From Butyrivibrio sp. CAG:318 (lineage in GTDB: Bacteria; Bacillota; Clostridia; Lachnospirales; Lachnospiraceae): a stretch of 30,015 bases of DNA. Location: NCBI GenBank assembly GCA_000431815.1, contig FR889255.1, positions 1 through 30,015 of the forward strand. The letters are read 5' to 3'. This document shows positions 7,875 through 14,702 of this stretch, in pieces (the first letter of the stretch is position 1; every line of letters begins with the position of its first letter). The notes under the pieces were generated by a model, which saw only the letters and a list, made by a program, of their open reading frames with translations, was not told where the DNA came from and ran no database searches. The translations under genes and the position numbers were made by a program.

Positions 7875-8528
7875 ATGAAGTTTTTTATTGACACAGCTAA
7901 GGTTGAGGACATTAAGAAGGCCAATGACATGGGCGTTATCTGTGGTGTAACCACGAACCCTTCACTTATCGCTAAGGAAGGCAGGGATTTCAAGGAGGTT
8001 ATCGCTGAGATAGCATCCATAGTTGACGGTCCTATAAGCGGTGAAGTTAAGGCCACGACACAGGACGCAGAGGGTATGATCAAGGAAGGCCGTGAGATTG
8101 CAGCCATCCACCCTAACATGGTAGTTAAGATTCCTATGACAATTGAGGGTCTTAAGGCGACCAAGGTTCTTGCATCAGAGGGAATCAAAGTTAACGTAAC
8201 ACTTATTTTCAACGCCAATCAGGCACTTCTCGCAGCAAGAGCAGGTGCTGCATATGTATCACCGTTCCTTGGCAGACTTGATGATATATCCACACCGGGC
8301 ATTGATCTTATCAGGACAATTTCAGATATTTTCATGAATTACCCGGACATCACAACAGAGATAATAGCTGCAAGTATCCGTAATCCGATCCACGTTACGG
8401 ACTGTGCGCTTGCAGGTGCAGATATCGCAACGATTCCTTATGCGGTTATCGAACAGATGACAAAGCATCCGCTTACAGACCAGGGAATTGAGAAATTCGT
8501 TGCAGATTATCAGAAAGTATTCGGTTAA
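7875..8528 (+). CDS. tal: Transaldolase, TalC/FSA type
   Basis: 217 aa, the short single-domain transaldolase / fructose-6-phosphate aldolase subfamily. It acts in the non-oxidative pentose phosphate pathway, moving dihydroxyacetone units between sugar phosphates via a Schiff base. MKFFIDTAK at the start and GVTTNPSLI near residue 24 are family signatures; the Schiff-base lysine is K85 in VVKIPMT. An upstream in-frame ATG (7821) exists, but GGAGG lies 12 nt before 7875 and homologues start with MKFFIDTA. Most proteins of this type in Firmicutes act as transaldolases and not as the aldolase; sequence alone does not decide it. tkt follows 85 nt downstream. Confidence 0.93.
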   Translation: MKFFIDTAKVEDIKKANDMGVICGVTTNPSLIAKEGRDFKEVIAEIASIVDGPISGEVKATTQDAEGMIKEGREIAAIHPNMVVKIPMTIEGLKATKVLASEGIKVNVTLIFNANQALLAARAGAAYVSPFLGRLDDISTPGIDLIRTISDIFMNYPDITTEIIAASIRNPIHVTDCALAGADIATIPYAVIEQMTKHPLTDQGIEKFVADYQKVFG

Positions 8529-8548
8529 TACATAGGCAGATTACCGGG

Positions 8549-8587
8549 AAGCAGCTGCTTGGACGGTTTTATCTGATTTATGATAAT
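8549..8587 (+). promoter_or_regulatory. Possible tkt promoter beside a 12-bp palindrome
   Basis: AAGCAGCTGCTT (8549-8560) is a perfect 12-bp palindrome. It abuts TTGGAC (8559-8564), which with a 17-nt spacer and GATAAT (8582-8587) makes a fair promoter 26 nt before the tkt start. tkt may thus be transcribed both from tal and from its own start. The palindrome could be an operator or a small hairpin; there is no second copy in the window to support it. Confidence 0.4.
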
Positions 8588-8613
8588 ATATGATACATGA
8601 AAGGAATATAATT

Positions 8614-10599
8614 ATGAGTACACAGATTGACAAGATGTCAGTTAATGCAATCAGAGTTCTTGCGGCAGATGCCGTACAGAAGGCTAATTCAGGACATCCG
8701 GGACTTCCGCTCGGATGTGCTGCTATCGGATATGAACTCTGGGGCAGACATATGAAACATAATCCGGCCAATCCTAAATGGCCTGACAGAGACCGTTTCA
8801 TTCTTTCGGGAGGCCACGGCTCAACACTTCTGTATTCATTGCTTCATCTTTTTGGATACGGATTGACTAAGGAAGACCTTATGAACTTCAGACAGGACGG
8901 TTCCCTTACACCGGGACATCCTGAATACGGCCACACGGTAGGCGTGGAGGCGACTACAGGTCCGCTCGGCGCAGGAATGGGTATGGCTGTCGGTATGGCA
9001 GCAGCAGAGGCTCATCTCGCTTCGATTTTTAACAAGGAAGGATATCCGGTTGTAGACCATTACACATATGTACTCGGCGGAGACGGCTGCATGATGGAGG
9101 GTATTTCATCAGAGGCAATGTCACTTGCCGGAACAATGGGACTCGGCAAACTCATTGTAATTTATGATTCTAATGCGATTTCTATTGAAGGAAGCACTGA
9201 TATTGCTTTCACGGAGAACGTACAGAAGAGATTTGAAGCATTCGGTTTCCAGACCATAACGGTTGAGGATGGCAACGATACTGATGCGATAGGCAAGGCA
9301 ATCGAGGAAGCCAAGGCAGATACCACAAGACCTTCACTCATCACGGTCAGGACCCAGATCGGTTTCGGATGCCCAGCTAAGCAGGGCAAGGCAAGCGCAC
9401 ACGGCGAGCCTCTCGGAGCTGAGAATATAGAGGCACTTAAGGACAACCTTGGCTGGCCATCCAAGGAGCCGTTCTTCGTGCCGGATGATGTATATGACAA
9501 TTACAGCAGACTTGCCAAGGCAGGAGCTGATAAAGAGGTTGAATGGAACGCTCTTTTTGCGGATTATTGTGCTAAATTCCCTGAGATGAAGACACTCTGG
9601 GATGAATACCATGATGAAGACAGAGCAGCCAAAGTTCTTGACACCGAGGATTTCTGGGCACACGGCGATGCAGCCGAGGCTACAAGAAGCGTATCAGGTA
9701 AGGTGCTTAACAAGGCAAAGGCAGTTCTTCCTAACCTTGTGGGCGGTGCGGCAGACCTTGCACCTTCCACCAAGACATATATGAACGGTGCAGGAGATTT
9801 CTCCAAGGCAGATTATTCAGGCTGTAACTTCCATTTCGGCGTAAGAGAGCTTGCGATGGCTGCAATCGGCAACGGACTTATGCTTCACGGCGGTCTCAGG
9901 GCTTTTGTATCCACTTTCTTCGTATTCAGTGATTACACTAAGCCTATGGCAAGACTTTCAGCACTTATGAAGCTTCCGCTCACATATGTATTCACTCATG
10001 ACAGCATCGGTGTCGGCGAGGACGGCCCGACACATGAGCCTATCGAGCAGCTTGCCATGTTCAGGGCAATGCCTGACTTTGCGGTATATCGTCCATGTGA
10101 TGCTACAGAGACGGCAGCTGCATGGTACTATGCGCTGACCAATAAGGACACTCCTACAGCACTTGTTCTTTCAAGGCAGAATCTTCCGCAGATGGCAGGT
10201 TCGTCAAAAGATGCTCTTAAGGGTGGATATGTTATAGATGATTCATCAAAGGCTGTTCCTGATGTAATCCTCATGGCTTCAGGTTCAGAAGTTTCACTTG
10301 CTGTTGATGCCAAGAAGGTTCTCGCAGACGAGGGAATGGATGTAAGAGTTGTAAGTATGCCTAGTATGGATATATTCGAGCGCCAGAGCGACGAATACAA
10401 GGAATCGGTTCTTCCTAAGGCATGCCGTAAGAGAGTTGCTGTTGAAGCTCTTTCGGATTTCGGATGGGGCAGGTATGTAGGCCTTGACGGTGCATATGTA
10501 ACAATGCACGGTTTCGGTGCCAGCGCACCGGCATCCAAGCTTTTCGATAAGTTCGGATTCACGGTTGACAATGTAGTTAAGGCAGTTAAGAGCCTGTAA
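8614..10599 (+). CDS. tkt: Transketolase
   Basis: 661 aa, full-length thiamine diphosphate-dependent transketolase of the pentose phosphate pathway, moving two-carbon ketol units between sugar phosphates. The N-terminal domain has AVQKANSGHPGLPLG and the ILSGGHGS segment; the ThDP/Mg motif is GGDGCMMEGIS followed by the Asn in YDSNAIS; the pyrimidine domain contains GVREL with the catalytic Glu, then THDSIGVGEDGPTHEPIEQ, and a normal C-terminal domain follows. Chosen start 8614 has AAAGGAA upstream; an in-frame ATG at 8590 lacks a ribosome site. It pairs with tal, and both link pentose sugars to glycolysis. A strong hairpin terminator follows the stop. Confidence 0.97.
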   Translation: MSTQIDKMSVNAIRVLAADAVQKANSGHPGLPLGCAAIGYELWGRHMKHNPANPKWPDRDRFILSGGHGSTLLYSLLHLFGYGLTKEDLMNFRQDGSLTPGHPEYGHTVGVEATTGPLGAGMGMAVGMAAAEAHLASIFNKEGYPVVDHYTYVLGGDGCMMEGISSEAMSLAGTMGLGKLIVIYDSNAISIEGSTDIAFTENVQKRFEAFGFQTITVEDGNDTDAIGKAIEEAKADTTRPSLITVRTQIGFGCPAKQGKASAHGEPLGAENIEALKDNLGWPSKEPFFVPDDVYDNYSRLAKAGADKEVEWNALFADYCAKFPEMKTLWDEYHDEDRAAKVLDTEDFWAHGDAAEATRSVSGKVLNKAKAVLPNLVGGAADLAPSTKTYMNGAGDFSKADYSGCNFHFGVRELAMAAIGNGLMLHGGLRAFVSTFFVFSDYTKPMARLSALMKLPLTYVFTHDSIGVGEDGPTHEPIEQLAMFRAMPDFAVYRPCDATETAAAWYYALTNKDTPTALVLSRQNLPQMAGSSKDALKGGYVIDDSSKAVPDVILMASGSEVSLAVDAKKVLADEGMDVRVVSMPSMDIFERQSDEYKESVLPKACRKRVAVEALSDFGWGRYVGLDGAYVTMHGFGASAPASKLFDKFGFTVDNVVKAVKSL

Positions 10600-10608
10600 T
10601 ATATAATA

Positions 10609-10671
10609 GAGCGTGTGAAAAACGAAGTGAGGTAACTAAAGGCCCTTCTTTTTCACACGCTCTTGTTTTTT
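10609..10671 (+). terminator. Terminator of tkt
   Basis: GAGCGTGTGAAAAA (10609-10622) pairs perfectly with TTTTTCACACGCTC (10649-10662); allowing a bulged C, GAAG/CTTC extends the stem by four more pairs. TTGTTTTTT follows immediately, giving a standard intrinsic terminator 9 nt after the tkt stop. Its T tail doubles as the left arm of the next hairpin. Confidence 0.9.
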
Positions 10672-10710
10672 GAAGATGTCGTGGTGATATGCGACATCTT
10701 CAAAAAACAA
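10663..10710. terminator. 19-bp perfect inverted repeat, terminator-like on both strands
   Basis: The 19-nt arm 10663-10681 (TTGTTTTTTGAAGATGTCG) is exactly complementary to 10692-10710, with a 10-nt loop. GC-rich inner stem plus A-run and T-run flanks make it read as an intrinsic terminator in both directions. It shares bases 10663-10671 with the T tail of the tkt terminator, so the two RNA hairpins cannot both be fully formed in the same molecule. Confidence 0.8.
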
Positions 10711-11084
10711 TATTGTGGAATAATCTGCGTTTTCGTGTTTTGAATCGGTGGAATGGATTATCTATTATTACAATAATCACACTAAATTAATCAATTTGTC
10801 ATTAAAAGTGATAATTCAACGAAAGAATTGGGAGATTGAAACAGCTAAATTCACACTTAATAATGTAAATTAATCGATTTGGTGATAAATCAGTTTGTTA
10901 TTTTGGAACAAATATGCAAAAATATATGTCAAATTGCGCTGCAATTATCACTAAATTATTAGAAAATAATTAAAAAGGGAGAATATGTCAAGATATTGGC
11001 GGAATATATGAGAGAAAATTCTCACTTAATTGCGCATAGGTTGGAAAATGGGGATATAAATATAATATACTACATTTAAAGCTG
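10711..11084. other. AT-rich gene-free region with iterated motif
   Basis: No credible gene in either strand over about 370 bp. The DNA is AT-rich and contains four imperfect copies of TCAC(AC)TWAATTA at about 10777, 10851, 10948 and 11022, and two 16-mers TAAATTAATCRATTTG (10783-10798 and 10866-10881) that differ at one base. Small dyads also occur, e.g. AATTGC-GCT-GCAATT (10932-10946). A TATACT/TATAAT cluster near 11061-11071 could be a plus-strand -10, but no gene follows it. The function is unknown: protein-binding region, decayed DNA or an RNA are all possible. Confidence 0.5.
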
Positions 11085-11128
11085 CCCGCGGAGATACACT
11101 TATTCCGATGTTAATGTATCCCCGCGGG
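11085..11128 (-). terminator. Hairpin terminator of the NUDIX-dtd pair
   Basis: CCCGCGGAGATACA (11085-11098) pairs with TGTATCCCCGCGGG (11115-11128) with one mismatch and a 16-nt loop. It sits 11 nt beyond the dtd stop on the minus strand. The U-rich tail on that strand (CAGCTTTAAATG) is poor, so termination may be incomplete. Confidence 0.65.
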
Positions 11129-11139
11129 AATTATTCTGC

Positions 11140-11589
11140 TTATCCTACCTGGCTGTTGTCAAGTATGATGGTAAACGGTCCGTCGTTTACCAGTGAAACC
11201 TTCATGTCTGCACCGAAGATACCGTGCTCAACGACAGGAGTCTGTGCGCGGCACAAATCTATAAATGCTTCATACATGCGGCAGGCTTCGTCCGGTGCCT
11301 TGGCATTGGTAAATCCGGGTCTGTTTCCGTGACGGCAGTCGGCGCATAAAGTGAACTGCGAAATGACGAGAAGTGAACCGTCGACGTCGGCAAGTGATTT
11401 GTTGGTCTTGCCGTTCTCGTCCTCAAAAATACGGAGTTTCAGCATCTTGTTGACGAATTTCGGAAGCATCTCATCTGTGTCATCGGCCTCAACACCGACA
11501 AGGACAAGCAGGCCCTTGCCAATGCTGCCCACGGTGGAACCGTCCACAGAGACGGAAGCATTTGTTACACGCTGGATTACTAATTTCAT
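11140..11589 (-). CDS. dtd: D-aminoacyl-tRNA deacylase
   Basis: 149 aa, the typical DTD length. It frees D-amino acids (and glycine mischarged on tRNA-Ala) from tRNA, a proofreading step in the cytoplasm. It starts with the family N terminus MKLVIQRVTNASVSVDG; the active-site motif is SQFTLCAD (usually SQFTLYG-like), and the Gly-cisPro loop region appears as NDGPFT near residue 135. The ATG follows the stop of the NUDIX gene by 3 nt with GAGGTG as ribosome site, so the two are co-transcribed and probably translationally coupled. No damage seen. Confidence 0.95.
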   Translation of the reverse strand: MKLVIQRVTNASVSVDGSTVGSIGKGLLVLVGVEADDTDEMLPKFVNKMLKLRIFEDENGKTNKSLADVDGSLLVISQFTLCADCRHGNRPGFTNAKAPDEACRMYEAFIDLCRAQTPVVEHGIFGADMKVSLVNDGPFTIILDNSQVG

Positions 11590-11592
11590 AAG

Positions 11593-12108
11593 TTACACCT
11601 CGAAAGCTTTCTTTATACTGTCATAATGCAGGAAAATTCCCTGACTGCCGAGTTCTTTGATTTCATCCGGTGTGGCAAAACAAAATCCTGCAGTTTCCTC
11701 GGTCTGCAGATGAACATCTTCTTCATCAAAATCACCAGTAAATCTGTAGACATCAACAAAATAATTGTCGCCCTCGCCCGGATTGTCCCTGCGGTATGTA
11801 AAAAGATATCCGCCGCCAAAATTATTTACGTCAAGTCCTGTTTCCTCAAGAACCTCACGCCTTACCGCCTCGGCAGAACTTTCGCCGGCCATTGCGGCAC
11901 CGCCCGACACCTCCCAGTGACCCGGAGCCCAGGCTTTGGTCATAACCCTTTTGGTAATGAGGAAACGTCCGTCCGTGCGCTGTATTACGCCGAGAACGGT
12001 CAGATGGTACTCGCCGTCCTTAAGATGCCAGTCGTTACGCTTCATGGTACGGCCGGTAGGTTTCTTATCGCTGTCGTATATGTCCCAGAATTCTATTTTA
12101 TCGCTCAT
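11593..12108 (-). CDS. NUDIX hydrolase
   Basis: 171 aa. The NUDIX box is complete: a G-x5-E-x7-REVLEETG stretch starting at GGAAMAGE, preceded by the usual APGHWEVSGG. The N-terminal EFWDIYDSDKKPTGRTMKR segment and the overall layout resemble the isopentenyl-diphosphate-isomerase-like / YfcD-type NUDIX subgroup, but the substrate (a nucleoside diphosphate linked to some moiety) cannot be assigned. GGAGGG lies 8 nt before the ATG at 12108; an in-frame start at 12153 lacks such a site. It is the first gene of the NUDIX-dtd pair, with a consensus promoter about 37 nt upstream. Confidence 0.9.
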   Translation of the reverse strand: MSDKIEFWDIYDSDKKPTGRTMKRNDWHLKDGEYHLTVLGVIQRTDGRFLITKRVMTKAWAPGHWEVSGGAAMAGESSAEAVRREVLEETGLDVNNFGGGYLFTYRRDNPGEGDNYFVDVYRFTGDFDEEDVHLQTEETAGFCFATPDEIKELGSQGIFLHYDSIKKAFEV

Positions 12109-12144
12109 GGTCAGAGCCCTCCATTCACAAATAAATCGTGAATA

Positions 12145-12173
12145 ATTATACAATATATGAATTGGACGGTCAA
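12145..12173 (-). promoter_or_regulatory. Consensus promoter of NUDIX-dtd
   Basis: On the minus strand TTGACC (12173-12168), a 17-nt spacer and TATAAT (12150-12145) make a near-perfect sigma-A promoter. It stands back to back with the plus-strand promoter at 12189-12217; only 15 nt separate the two -35 boxes. A small dyad GGAC-N9-GTCC (12164-12180) overlaps the -35. Confidence 0.85.
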
Positions 12174-12188
12174 GATGTCCGATAATGC

Positions 12189-12217
12189 TTGACAGGCAAG
12201 GGGGGGGAGATTATAAT
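12189..12217 (+). promoter_or_regulatory. Perfect consensus promoter with G8 tract in the spacer
   Basis: TTGACA (12189-12194) and TATAAT (12212-12217) are separated by exactly 17 nt, so both boxes and the spacing match consensus. The spacer contains eight consecutive G residues (12200-12207), the only such run I noticed in the window. The transcript would begin near 12224. Confidence 0.85.
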
Positions 12218-12234
12218 ATATCTAACAGTAGGAG

Positions 12235-12381
12235 TATGACATAGAGGGATTTGACGCAGGGAAGTATGGGAACTGAATCCAGTATTCGTTCGGAGAGGGT
12301 AAAACGCTTTTTGCCGGCAGTTACATCATTGAATTTGGTGATGATAAGACGGGCGGAGAACTTGAATTTGAAGTAAAATAG
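12235..12381 (+). pseudogene. Possible remnant of a secreted-protein domain
   Basis: One frame reads YDIEGFDAGKYGN (12235-12273), then TGA, then a stretch with GEGKTLFAGSYIIEFGD and ending in GELEFEVK at a TAG (12379-12381). The alternation of hydrophobic and acidic residues and the G-x-Y/AGSY pattern resemble the beta-strand ends of Ig-like domains in cell-surface proteins, and look more protein-like than the other frames. With the internal stop and no start in frame it would be a broken relic. I do not recognise a specific family, and chance remains possible for so short a piece. Confidence 0.3.
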
Positions 12382-12395
12382 GATATGGTTTAGAG

Positions 12396-12427
12396 CGGCG
12401 TCGTCCATAACAGGGCGGCGCCGTTTT
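12396..12427 (+). terminator. Strong intrinsic terminator
   Basis: CGGCGTCGTCC (12396-12406) pairs with GGGCGGCGCCG (12413-12423) over 11 positions, two of them G-U, with a 6-nt loop ATAACA and a TTTT tail. It closes the short unit that starts near 12224 and insulates the BMP-kinase cassette downstream. Confidence 0.85.
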
Positions 12428-12454
12428 ATAATTGTAATACGGTAAAAAATAATT

Positions 12455-12483
12455 TTCAAAAATTCCGCCGGATATGGTATGAT
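12455..12483 (+). promoter_or_regulatory. Extended -10 promoter of the BMP-kinase cassette
   Basis: TATGAT (12478-12483) preceded by TGG forms an extended -10 (TGnTATGAT); TTCAAA at 12455-12460 is a fair -35 with a 17-nt spacer. The first gene starts 35 nt downstream. Confidence 0.65.
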
Positions 12484-12518
12484 ATATATACATTTTATAT
12501 TGCAATGAGGATAAGCCT

Positions 12519-13615
12519 ATGAAGAGAATCGGGATAATAGCCGCCGTGATACTGGTGCTTGTTATTGCGGGAATATTGGTGATAAACGGACGTAAGATTG
12601 ATACGGATGTTACAAGGGAGCACACGAAAGTGGGCGTTATTTTAAACGGTGTGAAGAATGACAGAAGCTGGAGCCAGTCGCATTATGAGGGAATGGAGCA
12701 GTGCGCAGCCAAACTGAATCTGGATGTGGAATACAGGGAAAAGGTTCCTAAGGATGAGACGAGTATTGACGTTATGGATGAACTTATCGACAATGGCTGT
12801 AGGATCATAATATGCGACTCGTATTCTTACGAGGAATGGGAACTGGAGGTGGCTAAGGAACATCCGGAAGTGTATTTTCTGCATGCGTCAGGAACGAAAC
12901 AGAATAAAAATATGGCGACTTTTTCGGAAGAATGTATCAGATAAGGTATCTGTGCGGGATAATAGCCGGAATGCAGACGGATACGGATGAAATCGGATAT
13001 GTTGCGGCATTTCCGATTGAAGAAGTGAACAGGGGGATTAATGCTTTTACACTGGGGGTGAAGAGTGTTAATCCGCAGGCAAAGGTTTATGTTTCGTGGA
13101 GCATGAGCTGGGAGGATGATGAGGCTGTGGCGGATGCGGCATACAGACTTCTTGACGGACGGAACATAGATGTGGTTACGACGCACAGTGATTCTCTTAA
13201 GGCAATTGATATTGCAAGCGGAAGAGGTCTGTGGACAATAGGATATAATTACGATAACAGCGATAAATACGGCGATAAGTATCTGGCTGCGGCGGTATGG
13301 GACTGGGGCGATTTCTATGAACAGCGGATACTGGAGTGTCTGCAGGGACGCTTTCAGGGCGTGAATTATTGGGAAAGCATGGATACGGGAATAGTGAAGC
13401 TGACTGAATTGTCAGACAGGGTCAAACCCGGAATCAGATATGCTGTTGAAGCTGCAAAGGCGAAGCTGATGAAAGGCGGATTTGATGTTTTTTACGGACC
13501 TGTTTATGATAATAATGGTGAACTGAGGATTAATGAAGGCGAGAATATATCCGATAAGACAATGATGTATGATTTTAAATGGTATGTGGAAGGAGTGGAA
13601 ACGGTTGGGCAATAA
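12519..13615 (+). pseudogene. BMP-family membrane-anchored binding protein, frameshifted
   Basis: The region encodes a protein of the BMP/PnrA-like periplasmic binding family in two frames: 12519-12944 gives the N-terminal 141 codons and the rest continues in another frame to 13615. The break is at the T5 run 12920-12924; one added T (or a -1 ribosomal slip) yields ATFFGRMYQIRYLCGIIAGM, which aligns with YFSRLYQARYLSGIIAGM in the next gene, and a total of 365 aa, the same as that paralogue. The N terminus is an uncleaved-looking membrane anchor (residues 4-22), not a lipobox. Ribosome site GAGG precedes the ATG. Family members bind nucleosides or similar ligands. It may be a true mutation, a sequencing error, or a phase-variable/slippage site. 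The second half overlaps the next gene by 11 nt. Confidence 0.8.
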
Positions 13616-14702
13616 CAGAAGCAGAAATATATTAATAATATCAGGGCTTTTTGTAATGCTTCTGATTGCCGTGTTCCTGATATATAACGGAAGACGCAGG
13701 GACTATGATGAGAGAATAGTCGGATTTATCATGAATGGCAGGATTGATGGAAACGGGTGGAATGCCGCGCAATATGCCGGAATCAAAGAAGCATGTGATG
13801 ATTTGGATATAAAGCTTCTCGTAAGAGAAAGCATAGAAGAAGGAACCGGAAAATGCAGAGAGGCCATAGAAGAGCTTATCGGCAAGGGCGCAGGAGCCAT
13901 TGTTCTGTTAAGTTATAATTATGTACAGGAGGCCGATGATGTTATAAAAGCGAATAAAAATATCGTTTTTTACACAACTGATGCAGAAAGCATAGCGGAT
14001 AACGTCATTCCTTATTTCAGCAGACTGTATCAGGCAAGATATCTGTCGGGCATTATTGCCGGTATGGAAACTAAGAGCGGAAAAATTGGATATGTGGCAG
14101 CGATGGATAACAGTGAGGTTAACAGAGGAATCAATGCATTTGCGCTTGGAGTGCAGAGGGTCAATAAAGATGCGGTTGTGATAGTGAAGCGCACCGGAAG
14201 CTGGGAAAATAAATCAGAAGAGGTTGCAGCGGCGGACAAACTGATAGATGCCGGTGCTGATGTACTGACATGTCATCAGAATAGGGGATATTCAATTGAA
14301 GAAGCAGACAGGAAAGGAATTTATACCATAGGTTATCATTCAACTCCGGAGGATGTATCCGATAAAATGCTTACTTCAATAGAATGTGACTGGAGTGCTA
14401 TATATAGCATTATATTATCCGAATACTGCAAGGGAACCAGCGGAAGACAGAACCATTATTGGATTGGGATTGAAGATGGTGCCGTCAGTCTGTCATCATA
14501 TTCGGATGATGTGACAGATGATATGAAAACGGAGGTTGCGAAAGCAAAGGATGAAATAACAGGCGGCCGCGATGTGTTTTCAGGCGTTATATTCGATAAT
14601 AAGGGCGAACTGCGGTGCATGCGCGGGGAGACCATGACCGACGATAATATACTTAACAACGTCGACTGGCTTGTGAAGGGGGTGCAGCTGTATGAAGAGT
14701 AA
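13605..14702 (+). CDS. BMP-family membrane-anchored binding protein
   Basis: 365 aa from a TTG start. The upstream ATG at 13569 lies deep in the previous gene without a ribosome site, whereas AAGGAG sits 9 nt before TTG at 13605; the resulting length equals that of the repaired first paralogue. Residues 6-26 form a membrane anchor (IISGLFVMLLIAVFLIY), and the rest is a BMP/PnrA-like type I periplasmic binding fold: GFIMNGRIDGNGWN near the start, RYLSGIIAGMETKSGKIGYVAA and NRGINAFALGVQ in the middle, and GIYTIGYHSTP later. No ABC ATPase or permease is nearby; instead it overlaps the histidine kinase gene by 11 nt, so it more likely presents a ligand to that kinase outside the membrane. The ligand is unknown. 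Confidence 0.85.
   Translation: MGNNRSRNILIISGLFVMLLIAVFLIYNGRRRDYDERIVGFIMNGRIDGNGWNAAQYAGIKEACDDLDIKLLVRESIEEGTGKCREAIEELIGKGAGAIVLLSYNYVQEADDVIKANKNIVFYTTDAESIADNVIPYFSRLYQARYLSGIIAGMETKSGKIGYVAAMDNSEVNRGINAFALGVQRVNKDAVVIVKRTGSWENKSEEVAAADKLIDAGADVLTCHQNRGYSIEEADRKGIYTIGYHSTPEDVSDKMLTSIECDWSAIYSIILSEYCKGTSGRQNHYWIGIEDGAVSLSSYSDDVTDDMKTEVAKAKDEITGGRDVFSGVIFDNKGELRCMRGETMTDDNILNNVDWLVKGVQLYEE

Larger units (their letters stand above)
12224..12427 (+). ncRNA. Candidate ~200-nt transcript without intact gene
   Basis: A consensus promoter (12189-12217) and a strong terminator (12396-12427) delimit a unit of about 200 nt. Inside, a good ribosome site (AGGAG, 12230-12234) precedes ATG-ACA-TAG, which stops after two codons. 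The only other open stretch with an ATG is a 36-codon ORF (12266-12376) with a weak ribosome site and basic composition. The unit is therefore either a small RNA or the transcript of a decayed gene (see the pseudogene entry for 12235-12381). The transcription start and end are inferred. Confidence 0.45.

Noticed and set aside
10985..11011. Eight-codon ORF MSRYWRNI after GGGAG
   Set aside because: The SD is only about 3 nt from the ATG, no gene follows on this strand, and such short ORFs are expected by chance.
12266..12376. 36-codon ORF within the short unit
   Set aside because: Weak ribosome site and unremarkable basic sequence; the other frame looks more protein-like. Kept only as an alternative in the ncRNA entry.
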